Counted from the first letter of the stretch, positions 8,786-17,728 are shown. The stretch is DNA of 64,000 nucleotides from Bacillus sp. Y1 (GCF_003586445.1 NZ_CP030028.1:758501-822500), one strand, 5' to 3'. The notes: generated by a model from the letters alone, not told the origin. Numbers and translations are program-made.

Positions 8786-9355
8786 ATGGACTATAAAGAA
8801 ATAAGAAAGATGAGAGGTAATCAGCTTCTTGTAACCAATGTGATTATATTTTTAGGTGTACTATTATTTTTTACTGTAGCTAAGATCACTATGATATCAA
8901 TCTCTCAATATTTCGTGTTTTTGGGCATCCTTTTGGCAATTCGAGGGATTATAGGGCTTGTAAAAGGAGAAACGACAAAGTCAGTGATACCGATTTTCGA
9001 GAAGATAGCAGTCTATGAAAAGGGGAAAATGGGAAGTGAATGGTACAAAGAAAGGAAAACAAATTTTATTGGAAATATCATGATGGGTGGCTTTATGTTT
9101 CTGCAAGCTTACTGGAATCATAGTTTATCTGAGCAACCCTTTGAACTGGATGTCATCTTTATGATTACACTTTTACTTTTCATTCTATTATTAATAAATA
9201 TCGCATCTGTCATTCGATTTCGGAAAATCGACCGTTCAATAAATAGTAGTGAATTAAAAGGCTATACTCGAAAATCAAACCTAATTGGAGCAGTAGTAGG
9301 TATTATTTTTGGTGTAATTATCGCTGCAGTCACAATTTTCCTTATTGTCTCTTAA
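8786..9355 (+). CDS. Membrane protein of unknown function
   Basis: The protein has about 189 residues with five hydrophobic helices: NVIIFLGVLLFFTVA, YFVFLGILLAIRGI, a central MMGGFMFLQAY, VIFMITLLLFILLLINIA and a C-terminal IGAVVGIIFGVIIAAVTIFLIV. The loop between helices two and three is basic. A start at ATG 8786 is favoured by GGGGG eight bases upstream; an in-frame ATG at 8771 has no site. No motif points to function. It is a single gene ending at a hairpin shared with the converging nucleotidase gene. Confidence 0.65.
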   Translation: MDYKEIRKMRGNQLLVTNVIIFLGVLLFFTVAKITMISISQYFVFLGILLAIRGIIGLVKGETTKSVIPIFEKIAVYEKGKMGSEWYKERKTNFIGNIMMGGFMFLQAYWNHSLSEQPFELDVIFMITLLLFILLLINIASVIRFRKIDRSINSSELKGYTRKSNLIGAVVGIIFGVIIAAVTIFLIVS

Positions 9356-9361
9356 CGATAA

Positions 9362-9393
9362 CTAGTAGGCAAAGAGGGCCCCTTGCCTACTAG
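9362..9393. terminator. Hairpin between converging genes
   Basis: Perfect 11-bp arms CTAGTAGGCAA (9362-9372) and complement (9383-9393), followed by CAATTTT on the plus strand. It probably ends transcription from both sides. Confidence 0.7.
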
Positions 9394-9398
9394 CAATT

Positions 9399-10985
9399 TT
9401 ACGTTTGAATTACCTTCCAATTATCATTCACTGTAGCTGTAATGGTTCCATACTTAGAAAAATAATTCGCAAGCAGTTCGGTCATGTCGATTTGAATCTC
9501 TCTTATGACTTTCTTTCCTTTATACATAGAATAATTCCCACCACCGGTAGCGCGGTAATTATTCATGACCACGTGATACTTTTGCTTACGATCCAAAGCT
9601 TCACCGTTCTTCATTAGAGAAACAATTCGTTCACCAACTGGTTTTCCAACATCAATTTTGTATTGAATTCCTTCCCACATATCGTAATTATAATGTTGAG
9701 GCTTAGGGTCGATGAATTGGGGATTTACTGCTATTTCTCCATGTTTGTTTACGATAAAATAAGTAGCGCTTTTTTCTAATCCATCCTTAATATCCTGACC
9801 CGTTAGCTCTAATACCGTCAACGTATTTGGATAGATATAATTTGAAACAATATCCCTCATCGTTACGTTCGTTGGAAGGCCAATGGCATGATTGCTGAAC
9901 AGAGCGGTGTTGGATATATCAACGTTACTTGCTTCCATTTGTACCTGGTTGATAAATTCTATAAAAGGGTGTTCCTCTATACGCGCAAGAAAAGGATCTT
10001 TTATGATCATATCGCCTTGAATACGCCCGATGGGTTGATCGAGCCATTTTTGCGTTTTTTCTTCGTAAGGCAGAATCAATCGTAATATTTCCTCATCTTC
10101 TTTCCACTCCTTAACCGGAACAAGAGAGGCTTTTTTAGAAAGACACTTCCATTTATGATCACGATCCAAAGTAAACTCTATATCAACCTGCCCCATACAA
10201 GCTCCACTGTTTCCAGGTTGTACAATCGTAACACCGTTTAGCTCATCGGCCAATAAGCGGTGCTGATGTCCCGTTAATAACACATCAATACCTTCTACTT
10301 CTTGGCATAGTTGATAGGCTTGGTTTTCACCTGTGATCGCTTCGGTTGGTTCTCCAGTTTTGAGGTTTCTTTCAAAGCCACCATGGTAGGAAACAACGAA
10401 AAGATCAGGTTGTTCGTTTTCTTTGATATGAGGAATCCACTTTTTAGCACTTTGCACTGCATCCTCAAATTCTAATCCTTCTATATGTTCTGCTTTCTCC
10501 CAGTTTGGGATATAAGGTGTTGTTAAACCTAAAATGGCCAACTTTATGCCTTCTGGAAGTATTTTAATGGTGTAGGGTTTTCCAAAGAAAGGTTCTTTTG
10601 TTTGATTGTTAAGTATATTGGCAGATAAAATGGGAAATTGAGCTTCAGAGACGCTTTGTTTTAATGTGGATAGGCCATAGTTGAACTCATGGTTTCCAAT
10701 GATAGCTGCATCATAATGTAGTTTGTTAAAAGTTAGAATAACGGGATTAGGTAAATGACTTTGCTTTTTTACATAGTGATAGGTTAATGGTGTACCTTGA
10801 ATACTATCACCATTATCAATTAGAAGGAGGTTCTCTTCCGTTCTACGGAGGTGTCGGATATAGGTAGCGATTTTGGCTAAACCAATGGATTCGTATGTAT
10901 TGGTTCCATATAAAATAGGGAAGATCTGTCCGTGGGTATCACTAGTTTCTACTATTGTTAGTTTCGCGTAATTATGCTGATTCAT
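9399..10985 (-). CDS. 5'-nucleotidase / cyclic-nucleotide phosphodiesterase family metallophosphoesterase
   Basis: The 528-residue protein has the two-domain layout of UshA/YunD-type enzymes. An N-terminal calcineurin-like metallophosphoesterase domain carries the metal ligands in SDTHGQ, DNGDSIQGT, IGNHEFNYG, SYHGG and TGHQHR. A C-terminal nucleotidase domain follows, with NTALFSN and ATGGGNYSM. Such enzymes remove phosphate from nucleotides or sugar nucleotides. There is no signal peptide, so a cytoplasmic location like Bacillus YunD is likely. A longer frame from 11042 overlaps the terminator of the gnt operon. I therefore chose ATG 10985 (MNQHNYAKLT), which follows a GGGG-type site and a TATAAT at 11016-11021. 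Confidence 0.85.
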   Translation of the reverse strand: MNQHNYAKLTIVETSDTHGQIFPILYGTNTYESIGLAKIATYIRHLRRTEENLLLIDNGDSIQGTPLTYHYVKKQSHLPNPVILTFNKLHYDAAIIGNHEFNYGLSTLKQSVSEAQFPILSANILNNQTKEPFFGKPYTIKILPEGIKLAILGLTTPYIPNWEKAEHIEGLEFEDAVQSAKKWIPHIKENEQPDLFVVSYHGGFERNLKTGEPTEAITGENQAYQLCQEVEGIDVLLTGHQHRLLADELNGVTIVQPGNSGACMGQVDIEFTLDRDHKWKCLSKKASLVPVKEWKEDEEILRLILPYEEKTQKWLDQPIGRIQGDMIIKDPFLARIEEHPFIEFINQVQMEASNVDISNTALFSNHAIGLPTNVTMRDIVSNYIYPNTLTVLELTGQDIKDGLEKSATYFIVNKHGEIAVNPQFIDPKPQHYNYDMWEGIQYKIDVGKPVGERIVSLMKNGEALDRKQKYHVVMNNYRATGGGNYSMYKGKKVIREIQIDMTELLANYFSKYGTITATVNDNWKVIQT

Positions 10986-11024
10986 GACACTCGCCCCTTT
11001 CCCTTTCATGGTGTCATTATACAG

Positions 11025-11056
11025 AAAAAGGTGCATGACCACAAAGGGTCAGCACC
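11025..11056 (-). terminator. Intrinsic terminator of the gnt operon
   Basis: On the minus strand GGTGCTGACC (11056-11047) pairs with GGTCATGCACC (11040-11030) with one bulge, followed by TTTTT (11029-11025). A TATAAT (minus strand, 11021-11016) comes right after it and probably serves the next gene. Confidence 0.85.
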
Positions 11057-11063
11057 AATTATA

Positions 11064-12467
11064 TTATTGCCATTCGGTATGAAAAATTCCATCCCGATCA
11101 TTTCGCTCATACGTATGTGCTCCAAAATAATCACGCTGGGCTTGTAAGAGATTCGCATGTGACCGACCGGTACGATAGCTATCGTAGTAGGTGAGGGAAG
11201 CACTTAAACAAGGGAAGGAGATCCCTAATTGAATTCCCTCACATACGATATTTCTTAATCCTTGTTGGTATTTCTTGACCTTTTCAGCAAAGAAAGGAGC
11301 AACAAGCAAGTTAGAAAGCTTTGGATTCTCTTTATAAGCTTGGCTTATGACATTCAGGAACTCTGCTCGAATGATGCAGCCACCACGGAAAATTAGCGCA
11401 ATATCTTCTAATGGAAGATTCCAATCATAAAGCTCTGAAGTCGCTTTATATTGGTTGAAGCCTTGAGCATATGCACAAATCTTCCCCATATATAAAGCTT
11501 GTCGGACGTATTCAATATATATTTCTTTGTTCCGTTTCGAGTGCAGGGTGGATGGTCCTTCTAACATTTCTTCTGCGGCCACTCGTTCTTCTTTTAAAGA
11601 AGAGACATAACGAGCAAATAATGATTCGGTAATGATGGATGTAGCTATTCCATTGTCAATCGCTTGAATACTCGTCCATTTACCTGTTCCTTTTTGACCG
11701 ACCTTATCTAGAATCACATCAATAAGTGGGAGTCCAGTTAAATCGTCTCTTTTTCTTAAAATCTCAGTTGTGATTTCTATTAAGTAACTCTTCAATTCCC
11801 CTTGATTCCAAGTTTCAAAGATATCAGCAATTTCATCAACAGATAAAAGCAAGGTATCTCTTAAAAACGAATAAGCTTCGGTAATGAGTTGCATATCGGC
11901 ATACTCAATTCCATTATGGACCATTTTTACAAAATGGCCAGAACCCTTTGGTCCAATATATACACAGCAAGGGGTCCCGTCTACCTGTGCAGCAATCTTT
12001 GTTAGAATAGGGGCTACTTTATCGTACACTTCTTGGTCTCCACCTGGCATGATGGAGGGGCCTGTTAAAGCCCCAACTTCTCCACCCGAGATTCCAATTC
12101 CTAGGTACCCAATACCTCTTGTTTTTAGGTCATGAAATCTGCGTTCGGTATCTTCGTAGTGGGAATTTCCGCCATCCATGATTACATCGCCTTCTTCAAG
12201 AAAAGGAAGTAAGGACTGAATCACAGAATCAATCGGAGCACCCGCAGTGACCATAAGAAAGATCTTTCTAGGCGTTTCTAACGATTGAACAAAATTCTCA
12301 ATATCATAGAAAGGGTGGATAGACTGACCATCTAGTTTTTGAACAAGCTGATCAGTTAAGTCCCTTGTATAATTGTAGACGCTTACTTTTTCACCGTTAT
12401 TAGCCATGTTTAAGGCAATATTACTTCCCATAACCCCTAAGCCAATGACTCCAATGGTATTGTACAT
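11064..12467 (-). CDS. gntZ: 6-phosphogluconate dehydrogenase, decarboxylating
   Basis: The 467-residue protein oxidises and decarboxylates 6-phosphogluconate to ribulose 5-phosphate. The N-terminus IGVIGLGVMGSNIALNMANNG is the Rossmann dinucleotide-binding motif. GGNSHYEDTERR, GISGGEVGALTGPSIMPGG, GSGHFVKMVHNGIEYADMQ and KGTGKWT are the substrate-binding and catalytic signatures (Lys and His of the KMVHNGIEY box). Length matches GntZ of B. subtilis. It is last in the operon, 16 bases after gntP, with AAAGGAG before its ATG, and is followed by a terminator. The position inside the gluconate operon identifies it as GntZ rather than the housekeeping GndA. Confidence 0.93.
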   Translation of the reverse strand: MYNTIGVIGLGVMGSNIALNMANNGEKVSVYNYTRDLTDQLVQKLDGQSIHPFYDIENFVQSLETPRKIFLMVTAGAPIDSVIQSLLPFLEEGDVIMDGGNSHYEDTERRFHDLKTRGIGYLGIGISGGEVGALTGPSIMPGGDQEVYDKVAPILTKIAAQVDGTPCCVYIGPKGSGHFVKMVHNGIEYADMQLITEAYSFLRDTLLLSVDEIADIFETWNQGELKSYLIEITTEILRKRDDLTGLPLIDVILDKVGQKGTGKWTSIQAIDNGIATSIITESLFARYVSSLKEERVAAEEMLEGPSTLHSKRNKEIYIEYVRQALYMGKICAYAQGFNQYKATSELYDWNLPLEDIALIFRGGCIIRAEFLNVISQAYKENPKLSNLLVAPFFAEKVKKYQQGLRNIVCEGIQLGISFPCLSASLTYYDSYRTGRSHANLLQAQRDYFGAHTYERNDRDGIFHTEWQ

Positions 12468-12483
12468 CTAATTTCGACTCCTT

Positions 12484-13830
12484 TTATACGAACAAGCTTA
12501 GTAATAGAATAAATCCTAATCCAGCTACAGAAATAATCGTTTCAAGCAATGTCCATGTAGCAAATGTTTCTTTCATGCTTAAACCAAAATACTCTTTAAA
12601 CATCCAGAAGCCCGCATCGTTTACGTGAGAAGCAATTAAGCTACCAGCTCCTGTTGCAAGTACTACTAGTGCAAGGTTTACATCCGTTTGACCTAACATC
12701 GGAATAACCAAACCAGCTGTTGTTAAGGCAGCCACAGTAGCAGATCCTAGAGAAATACGTAGAATTGCTGCAATGATCCAAGCAAGTAAGATTGGTGATA
12801 AAGAAGTTCCTTTGAACAACTCAGCTACATAGTCACCTACGCCACCGTTGATTAATACTTGCTTGAAGGCACCACCTCCACCAATGATTAATAGCATCAT
12901 TCCAATATGAGAGATAGCTGTTGTACAAGATTCCATTACGTTTTTGATTGGAATTTTTCTTGCTAATCCCATCGTGTAAACGGCAAATAATAAGGAAATC
13001 AACATAGAAGTACCAGCATTACCGATAAAGCGAATCATTGCTAGGAAACTATTATCCTCAAAGCCCATTGTTTTTTGAAGCAAAGTAATAATCGTAGCGA
13101 TGGACATTAAAATAACAGGAAGTAAAGCGGTAAACACACTGATACCAAATCCAGGTGTATCTTCAAGCTTAAATGTCTTTTGTTCACCTAATGAAGCAAT
13201 ATTACCTGTTTTTGTAAATGATGCTGGAACTAACTTCTTTGCAATCTTTGTAAAGACAGGTCCAGCTAAGATAACGGTTGGAATAGCAATAATGAAACCA
13301 TAAAGTAACACTTCACCAATGTTTGCACCATACTCACCAGCAATAACTGTTGGTCCTGGATGTGGAGGTAAGAACCCGTGTGTTACAGATAAAGCAGCTG
13401 TCATTGGAATACCAAGATACAAAATAGAAATCTTTAATTGTCTTGAAATTGCAAATACAATTGGAATTAATAAAACTAATCCTACTTCAAAGAATAAAGC
13501 GACACCGATAATGAATGAAGCGGCTACAACAGCCCATTGAATATTTTTCTCACCAAATTTGTTTACTAGGGTCATCGCAATTCGTTGCGCACCCCCAGAG
13601 TCTGCAATCAATTTACCTAGCATTGCACCTAGTCCAAAGATCAATGCTAAGTGACCGAGTGTACCACCTAAACCTGCTTCAATGGTTGTAACGATTTCAT
13701 CTAATGGCATACCAAGTGCTAAAGCAACCCCGAAAGAAACGATAATTAATGAAATAAATGTGTTTAATTTTAACCCCATGATCAAAATGAGTAACGCGAT
13801 AATTCCTACTCCGACGATAACTAATGGCAT
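12484..13830 (-). CDS. gntP: Gluconate:H+ symporter
   Basis: The 448-residue polytopic membrane protein belongs to the GntP family. It has about 12 hydrophobic segments, the conserved LIFGLGAMLGKLIADSGGAQRIA region near residue 60, PPHPGP (about 153-158) and a C-terminal ASHVNDAGFWMFKEYFGLS motif that is diagnostic of gluconate permeases. It imports gluconate for phosphorylation by the adjacent kinase. GGGGGAAACTACG precedes the ATG. Position three in gntR-gntK-gntP-gntZ matches the known Bacillus operon. Confidence 0.95.
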   Translation of the reverse strand: MPLVIVGVGIIALLILIMGLKLNTFISLIIVSFGVALALGMPLDEIVTTIEAGLGGTLGHLALIFGLGAMLGKLIADSGGAQRIAMTLVNKFGEKNIQWAVVAASFIIGVALFFEVGLVLLIPIVFAISRQLKISILYLGIPMTAALSVTHGFLPPHPGPTVIAGEYGANIGEVLLYGFIIAIPTVILAGPVFTKIAKKLVPASFTKTGNIASLGEQKTFKLEDTPGFGISVFTALLPVILMSIATIITLLQKTMGFEDNSFLAMIRFIGNAGTSMLISLLFAVYTMGLARKIPIKNVMESCTTAISHIGMMLLIIGGGGAFKQVLINGGVGDYVAELFKGTSLSPILLAWIIAAILRISLGSATVAALTTAGLVIPMLGQTDVNLALVVLATGAGSLIASHVNDAGFWMFKEYFGLSMKETFATWTLLETIISVAGLGFILLLSLFV

Positions 13831-13850
13831 CGTAGTTTCCCCCTAATAAA

Positions 13851-15389
13851 TTATTTTTGTATTAAGCCTCTTTGATAATTGGCAATTTGTTTATATTCAT
13901 TTTCTAGCACTCTTGATAAGTTAATGAAAATCGGCAATAGCTGTCTATATTCTTTTACCGCCTCTTCATTTGGTGTGTGTTTGTAAGTGCTGCCAATCAT
14001 TTCAGAAGCAATTTCAAATGACTCAATTTTTCCTGTCGCAAGTAAGCCTAAAATACATGCTCCTAAACAAGAGCTTTCATAGCTTTCTGGAACAACTAAT
14101 TCAGATTCGAAAATATCGGACATCATTTGACGCCATACATCTGATCTAGCAAAGCCTCCCGTTGCTTGAATGCGAGTGACAGGACCCTCCATGCATTCTA
14201 TTAGAGCTAGGAAAACCGTGTATAAATTGTAGATTACGCCCTCTAGAGCGGCGCGAATCATATGCTCCTTTTTATGTGAGAGCGTTAAACCAAAGAATGA
14301 ACCACGTACATCTGGATTCCAAAGTGGAGCCCGCTCGCCAGCTAAGTAAGGATGGAAAAGCAAGCCGTCGGCACCTGGTCTGACGCGTTCCGCAATCTTC
14401 GTTAATACCTCGTACGGATCAATTCCAAGTCTTTTTGCTGTTTCAATTTCTGAGGAAGCAAATTCATCTCGGATCCAGCGAAGAATCATTCCGCCATTAT
14501 TTACTGGCCCACCTATGACCCAGTGATTTTCAGTAAGTGCGTAGCAAAAGATTCGTCCTTTTTCGTCGGTTTGTGGCTTCTCAATAATGGTTCGGATCGC
14601 TCCACTTGTACCAATTGTGACAGCGATTTCACCTTTGCGAATAGCATTCACTCCAAGATTGGAAAGTACGCCATCACTTGCACCGATAACAAAAGGAGTT
14701 TTGAGATCAAGTCCCATTTGCGTTGCAAAGTCAGGATGAATGTCGGTAAAAACTTGTGTGGTTGGGACCAACTGTGACAATTGATCTCTCGTAACGCCTG
14801 CAATCAATAATGCCTCCTCATCCCAATCTAAGGTTTGGAGATTCATCATGCCCATAGCAGAGGCGAGGGAATGATCAACTACATACTGGTCAAATAGCTT
14901 TTTGAAAACATATTCTTTTATCCCGATGTATTTCTTTGCTTTTGTAGCAATTTCTGGGCGGTCATTGGTGATCCAAGCCATTTTACTTAATGGTGACATC
15001 GGGTGAAGAGGTGTTCCGGTGCGTTTGTACACCTCATGACCATTCAGTTCCGTTTTAATCTTATGCGTCCAAGCTTCACTGCGATTGTCAGCCCAAGTGA
15101 TACATGCCGTAAGAGGCTGGTCATTTGTATCGATAGCAATCACGCTGTGCATCGCACTGCTGAATGAAACAAACGCTATATTTTTTTGTGGGTTTTTCTT
15201 TGTGATGTTTGAAACGGCTTTCAAAACTGCTTGGAAAATTTCTTCCGGGTCTTGTTCAGCTGTTGAAATATTGGGTGTGTAGAGAGGGTAGCCAATATTC
15301 TCTGTTTGAATCACTTCGCCATTCTCAGTAAAAAGAACGGCTTTCGTACTGGTTGTTCCTATGTCTACACCTAACATATAGCTAGTCAT
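13851..15389 (-). CDS. gntK: Gluconokinase (FGGY family)
   Basis: The 512-residue protein is a FGGY-family sugar kinase that phosphorylates gluconate at C6. Visible motifs are the N-terminal phosphate loop GVDIGTTSTKAVLF, the substrate-binding ITWADNRSEAW, the second ATP motif VTIGTSGAIRT, and the C-terminal GERAPLWNPDVRGSFFGL and IQATGGFARSDVWRQMMSDI signatures. Length is normal. The ATG overlaps the end of gntR by eight bases, so translation is coupled. The operon order supports gluconate rather than xylulose as substrate. Confidence 0.93.
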   Translation of the reverse strand: MTSYMLGVDIGTTSTKAVLFTENGEVIQTENIGYPLYTPNISTAEQDPEEIFQAVLKAVSNITKKNPQKNIAFVSFSSAMHSVIAIDTNDQPLTACITWADNRSEAWTHKIKTELNGHEVYKRTGTPLHPMSPLSKMAWITNDRPEIATKAKKYIGIKEYVFKKLFDQYVVDHSLASAMGMMNLQTLDWDEEALLIAGVTRDQLSQLVPTTQVFTDIHPDFATQMGLDLKTPFVIGASDGVLSNLGVNAIRKGEIAVTIGTSGAIRTIIEKPQTDEKGRIFCYALTENHWVIGGPVNNGGMILRWIRDEFASSEIETAKRLGIDPYEVLTKIAERVRPGADGLLFHPYLAGERAPLWNPDVRGSFFGLTLSHKKEHMIRAALEGVIYNLYTVFLALIECMEGPVTRIQATGGFARSDVWRQMMSDIFESELVVPESYESSCLGACILGLLATGKIESFEIASEMIGSTYKHTPNEEAVKEYRQLLPIFINLSRVLENEYKQIANYQRGLIQK

Positions 15390-16113
15390 TTTCCTGTTCT
15401 ACTCCTTTAGAAAGCATTTGTTGTGACATCCAGAGATCATCTACTTTTCCTTGAACATCATCAAAATTTTGATGTAAAGATTGAACCATGAGGGTTCTTT
15501 CTTTTGTTTGAATGGCTTCAATATATAATTCGTGATTTTTAATAATTCGATCAAAGTCTTCGTACTTTTCCTGGAAACGTGCTCTCATGGATAAAAGAAT
15601 GAAGCTTTCCATGACGGGTCGTAAATTGTTCCATATCATTAGCATGTACGAATGATTGATGGAACGAATAATGGTTTCGTGGAATAGGAGATCCTGATAG
15701 GAGAACTCATCGGCATCTTGATACTTAATAGCGACTTTCATCATTTCAAGTATCTTACTAAGCTCCTTAACTAATTCAGTCACATCCATTCTTACTAATC
15801 GTTCAAACACAAATGTTTCAATAAGTAGACGAACATCATATATTTCTTCTATTTCTTTTTCGGTTAACCCAATGACAACGGCACCCATTCGTTCTAGTCG
15901 AATGATGTTTTCTGATGCAAGTACTTTTAACGCTTCACGAACAGGTGAACGACTCACAGCAAAATCTGCAGCTAGTTTATTTTCAGAAATGATGGCACCG
16001 CTTTCAATTAAACCAGAAATAATTCGCATTCTAAGCTCACATGTCACACGATCGCCAGCAGAAGCCTTTGAGAGCCATTTTGATGGATATAAAAAATCCT
16101 TAGATTCGGTCAT
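15382..16113 (-). CDS. gntR: Gluconate operon repressor, GntR (FadR subfamily)
   Basis: The 243-residue regulator has an N-terminal winged helix (about 20-85) with SENKLAADFAVSRSPVREALKVLASENIIRLERMGA in two parts, and a FadR/FCD-type all-helical effector domain (about 95-230, with the DxxxxR and HxxxxxS metal/ligand residues RLLIETFVFERL and LLFHETIIRS). It represses its own operon and is released by gluconate in B. subtilis. A perfect operator lies between promoter and gene. AGGAAGGTG precedes the ATG. It is the first gene of the operon and overlaps gntK. Confidence 0.93.
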   Translation of the reverse strand: MTESKDFLYPSKWLSKASAGDRVTCELRMRIISGLIESGAIISENKLAADFAVSRSPVREALKVLASENIIRLERMGAVVIGLTEKEIEEIYDVRLLIETFVFERLVRMDVTELVKELSKILEMMKVAIKYQDADEFSYQDLLFHETIIRSINHSYMLMIWNNLRPVMESFILLSMRARFQEKYEDFDRIIKNHELYIEAIQTKERTLMVQSLHQNFDDVQGKVDDLWMSQQMLSKGVEQEND

Positions 16114-16138
16114 ATCTACACCTTCCTGTTAATCAAGT

Positions 16139-16156
16139 ATACTTGTATACAAGTAT
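16139..16156. promoter_or_regulatory. GntR operator
   Basis: ATACTTGTATACAAGTAT is a perfect 18-bp palindrome, identical in form to the operator known for B. subtilis GntR. It begins just downstream of the -10 box, where bound repressor would block transcription start. Confidence 0.9.
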
Positions 16157-16184
16157 TATAACTCTAGGTTTTTGATTTTTGCAA
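16155..16184 (-). promoter_or_regulatory. gnt operon sigma-A promoter
   Basis: On the minus strand a -35 TTGCAA (16184-16179), an 18-base spacer and a -10 TATAAT (16160-16155) lead directly into the operator and then gntR. Confidence 0.8.
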
Positions 16185-16195
16185 GCGCTTTACAA
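16180..16195. promoter_or_regulatory. Possible cre (CcpA) site at gnt promoter
   Basis: TGCAAGCGCTTTACA has the AAGCGCTT core of catabolite-responsive elements and overlaps the -35 box. One arm is one base longer than the consensus, so the match is imperfect. B. subtilis gnt is CcpA-controlled. Confidence 0.45.
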
Positions 16196-16260
16196 AAAGT
16201 TTTTTTTGGAAATTTTATTAAACTAGTATGTTATCCCTAAGTAAATGCCTTATTTACAAT

Positions 16261-16272
16261 AAAAAATGCTAC
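16261..16272 (-). terminator. Distal arm of a terminator split by the insertion sequence
   Basis: AAAAAATGCTAC here is the exact complement of GTAGCATTTTTT at 17729-17740. With the insertion and one 3-bp duplicate removed the two arms form a 12-bp hairpin, the former terminator of the minus-strand YheC/YheD gene. The T run of that terminator lies at this end. Confidence 0.85.
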
Positions 16273-16281
16273 CCAGATGTG

Positions 16282-16330
16282 AACTGCACCCCAATTGTTA
16301 GACATTACTAAAAATTGGGGTGCAGTTTTT
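16282..16330 (+). terminator. IS left-end hairpin covering the transposase RBS
   Basis: AACTGCACCCCAATT (16282-16296) pairs perfectly with 16313-16327 and ends in Ts, two bases before the orfA ATG. Transcripts entering from outside would be ended here, and the GGGGTG ribosome site would be hidden in the stem. Confidence 0.75.
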
Positions 16331-16332
16331 CT

Positions 16333-16851
16333 ATGGCTAAATTTACTGCAGAAGATAGATTACAAGCAGTTAAACGTTACTTAAGTGGAAGGGAGAGTTC
16401 ACATGAAATAGCGAAATCATTAAAGACTAATCATCAAGCAATCCTTAAATGGGTCAAACAATACGAATATAATGATGTTGAAGCTTTTGTTAAGTCTTGT
16501 AAAAATTACACACAACAGTTTAAACTAGACGTACTAAATTACATGATTGAATACGGTACGTCCTTAAACGATACGGCAGCTATTTTTAAGATCCCTGCCC
16601 CTTCAACGATTACTGTTTGGAGAAAACTATTTGAAACACAAGGATTAGATGCCCTTCAATCAAAGAAAAAGGGGCGTCCATCCATGAAAAAGGAATCCAA
16701 TCAACATTCAAAACAACCACCAGTTGAAGGATCTAGAGAAGCACTTGAAGCACGTATAAAACAACTGGAAATAGAAAATGAGTATTTAAAAAAGTTGAAT
16801 GCCTTAGTTCAAAACAAAGAAAAATCACCAAACAAGACAAAGCACAAGTAG
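16333..16851 (+). CDS. IS3-family transposase OrfA (helix-turn-helix)
   Basis: The 172-residue protein starts MAKFTAEDRLQAVKRYLSG and has two helix-turn-helix modules (about 10-55 and 65-115: SSHEIAKSLKTNHQAILKWV, SLNDTAAIFKIPAPSTITVW) that bind the element ends. A leucine-zipper-like helix (ALEARIKQLEIENEYLKKL) at about 140-160 follows. The heptamer A AAA AAG at 16788-16794 is in the zero frame and would shift part of the ribosomes by -1 into orfB to make the full OrfAB transposase; unshifted product is the regulatory OrfA. The ATG at 16333 is preferred over an upstream frame start inside the IS end. Confidence 0.9.
   Translation: MAKFTAEDRLQAVKRYLSGRESSHEIAKSLKTNHQAILKWVKQYEYNDVEAFVKSCKNYTQQFKLDVLNYMIEYGTSLNDTAAIFKIPAPSTITVWRKLFETQGLDALQSKKKGRPSMKKESNQHSKQPPVEGSREALEARIKQLEIENEYLKKLNALVQNKEKSPNKTKHK
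16788..16794 (+). other. Programmed -1 frameshift site
   Basis: A AAA AAG lies in phase with the orfA codons (AAA at 16789, AAG at 16792). After slipping back one base the frame stays open through V-E-C-L-S-S into orfB without a stop. Confidence 0.85.
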
Positions 16852-16877
16852 TCTATGAATTAAGGCATAAATATCCG

Positions 16878-17687
16878 GTGAAATCACTTGTAAAACTCGC
16901 TGGCATTCCACGTAGTACTTATTATGATTTAGTTAAACGTATGAATCGTCCAGATCCAGACACTGATTTAAGAGCTGAAATAAAGGCAATCTACGAAGAA
17001 CATAAAGGGCGTTATGGCTATCGCCGTATTCGTGATGAGCTGGCGAACCGAGGACAAAAAGTGAATCATAAAAAAGTGCAGCGCATCATGAAAGAGCTTG
17101 GTTTAAAATGCTTAGTGCGTATGAAAAAGTATAAATCGTACAAAGGCACAGTGGGTAAAATCGCGCCAAATATTTTAGACCGTAATTTTACGTCAAGTGC
17201 ACCAAATAAAAAATGGGTGACAGACATTACGGAATTTAAATTATTCGGCGAAAAACTTTATTTCTCACCTGTTTTAGATTTATTTAATGGAGAGCTTATC
17301 ACATATACTGTTGGTTCCAGGCCAACCTATTCACTTGTTTCAGACATGTTGGAGAAGGCATTTGAACGTTTACCAGAAAACCACCAGCTACTCATGCATT
17401 CTGATCAAGGGTGGCATTATCAGATGAAGCAATATCGTCACACACTTAAATCAAGAAAGATAGTCCAAAGTATGTCTCGAAAAGGAAACTGTTATGACAA
17501 CTCTGTCATGGAGAATTTCTTTGGAATTATGAAATCTGAGTTCCTCTACATAGAGGAATTTGAGAGTGTAGAACATTTTAAAATAGAATTACAAAAATAT
17601 ATCAATTACTATAATACGAAACGGATTAAGGCAAAATTTAAAATGAGTCCGGTACAATACCGAACTCATTTTACCCACGCTGCCTAA
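16878..17687 (+). CDS. IS3-family transposase OrfB (DDE integrase core)
   Basis: The frame gives 269 residues from an in-frame start codon, but it is probably expressed mainly as an OrfAB fusion through the frameshift at 16788. It contains the HTH_21 region (GRYGYRRIRDELANRG, VNHKKVQRIMKELGL) and the rve integrase core with the catalytic triad: D in KKWVTDITEFK, D in LLMHSDQGWHYQ and E in NSVMENFFGIMKSE, closing with IKAKFKMSPVQYR. All catalytic residues are present, so the element looks active. Confidence 0.92.
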   Translation: MKSLVKLAGIPRSTYYDLVKRMNRPDPDTDLRAEIKAIYEEHKGRYGYRRIRDELANRGQKVNHKKVQRIMKELGLKCLVRMKKYKSYKGTVGKIAPNILDRNFTSSAPNKKWVTDITEFKLFGEKLYFSPVLDLFNGELITYTVGSRPTYSLVSDMLEKAFERLPENHQLLMHSDQGWHYQMKQYRHTLKSRKIVQSMSRKGNCYDNSVMENFFGIMKSEFLYIEEFESVEHFKIELQKYINYYNTKRIKAKFKMSPVQYRTHFTHAA

Positions 17688-17728
17688 TAAAATAACCGTG
17701 TCTAACTTTTAGGGGTCACTTCAATGGA

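Larger units (their letters stand above)
16280..17723 (+). mobile_element. IS3-family, IS150-group insertion sequence (1444 bp)
   Basis: The ends are imperfect inverted repeats: the left begins TGAACTGCACCCCAATTGTT; the right, read inwards, begins TGAAGTGACCCCTAAAAGTT, and both continue AGACA. A 3-bp target duplication ATG flanks the element (16277-16279 and 17724-17726). It holds two overlapping frames (orfA with helix-turn-helix, orfB with the DDE integrase core) in -1 relation with an A6G slippery site, as in IS150-group elements. It appears complete. It sits exactly in the loop of a former terminator. Confidence 0.92.

Noticed and set aside
10986..11042. Longer N-terminus of the 5'-nucleotidase
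   Set aside because: This stretch is occupied by the gnt terminator and a TATAAT box, so it is not translated.
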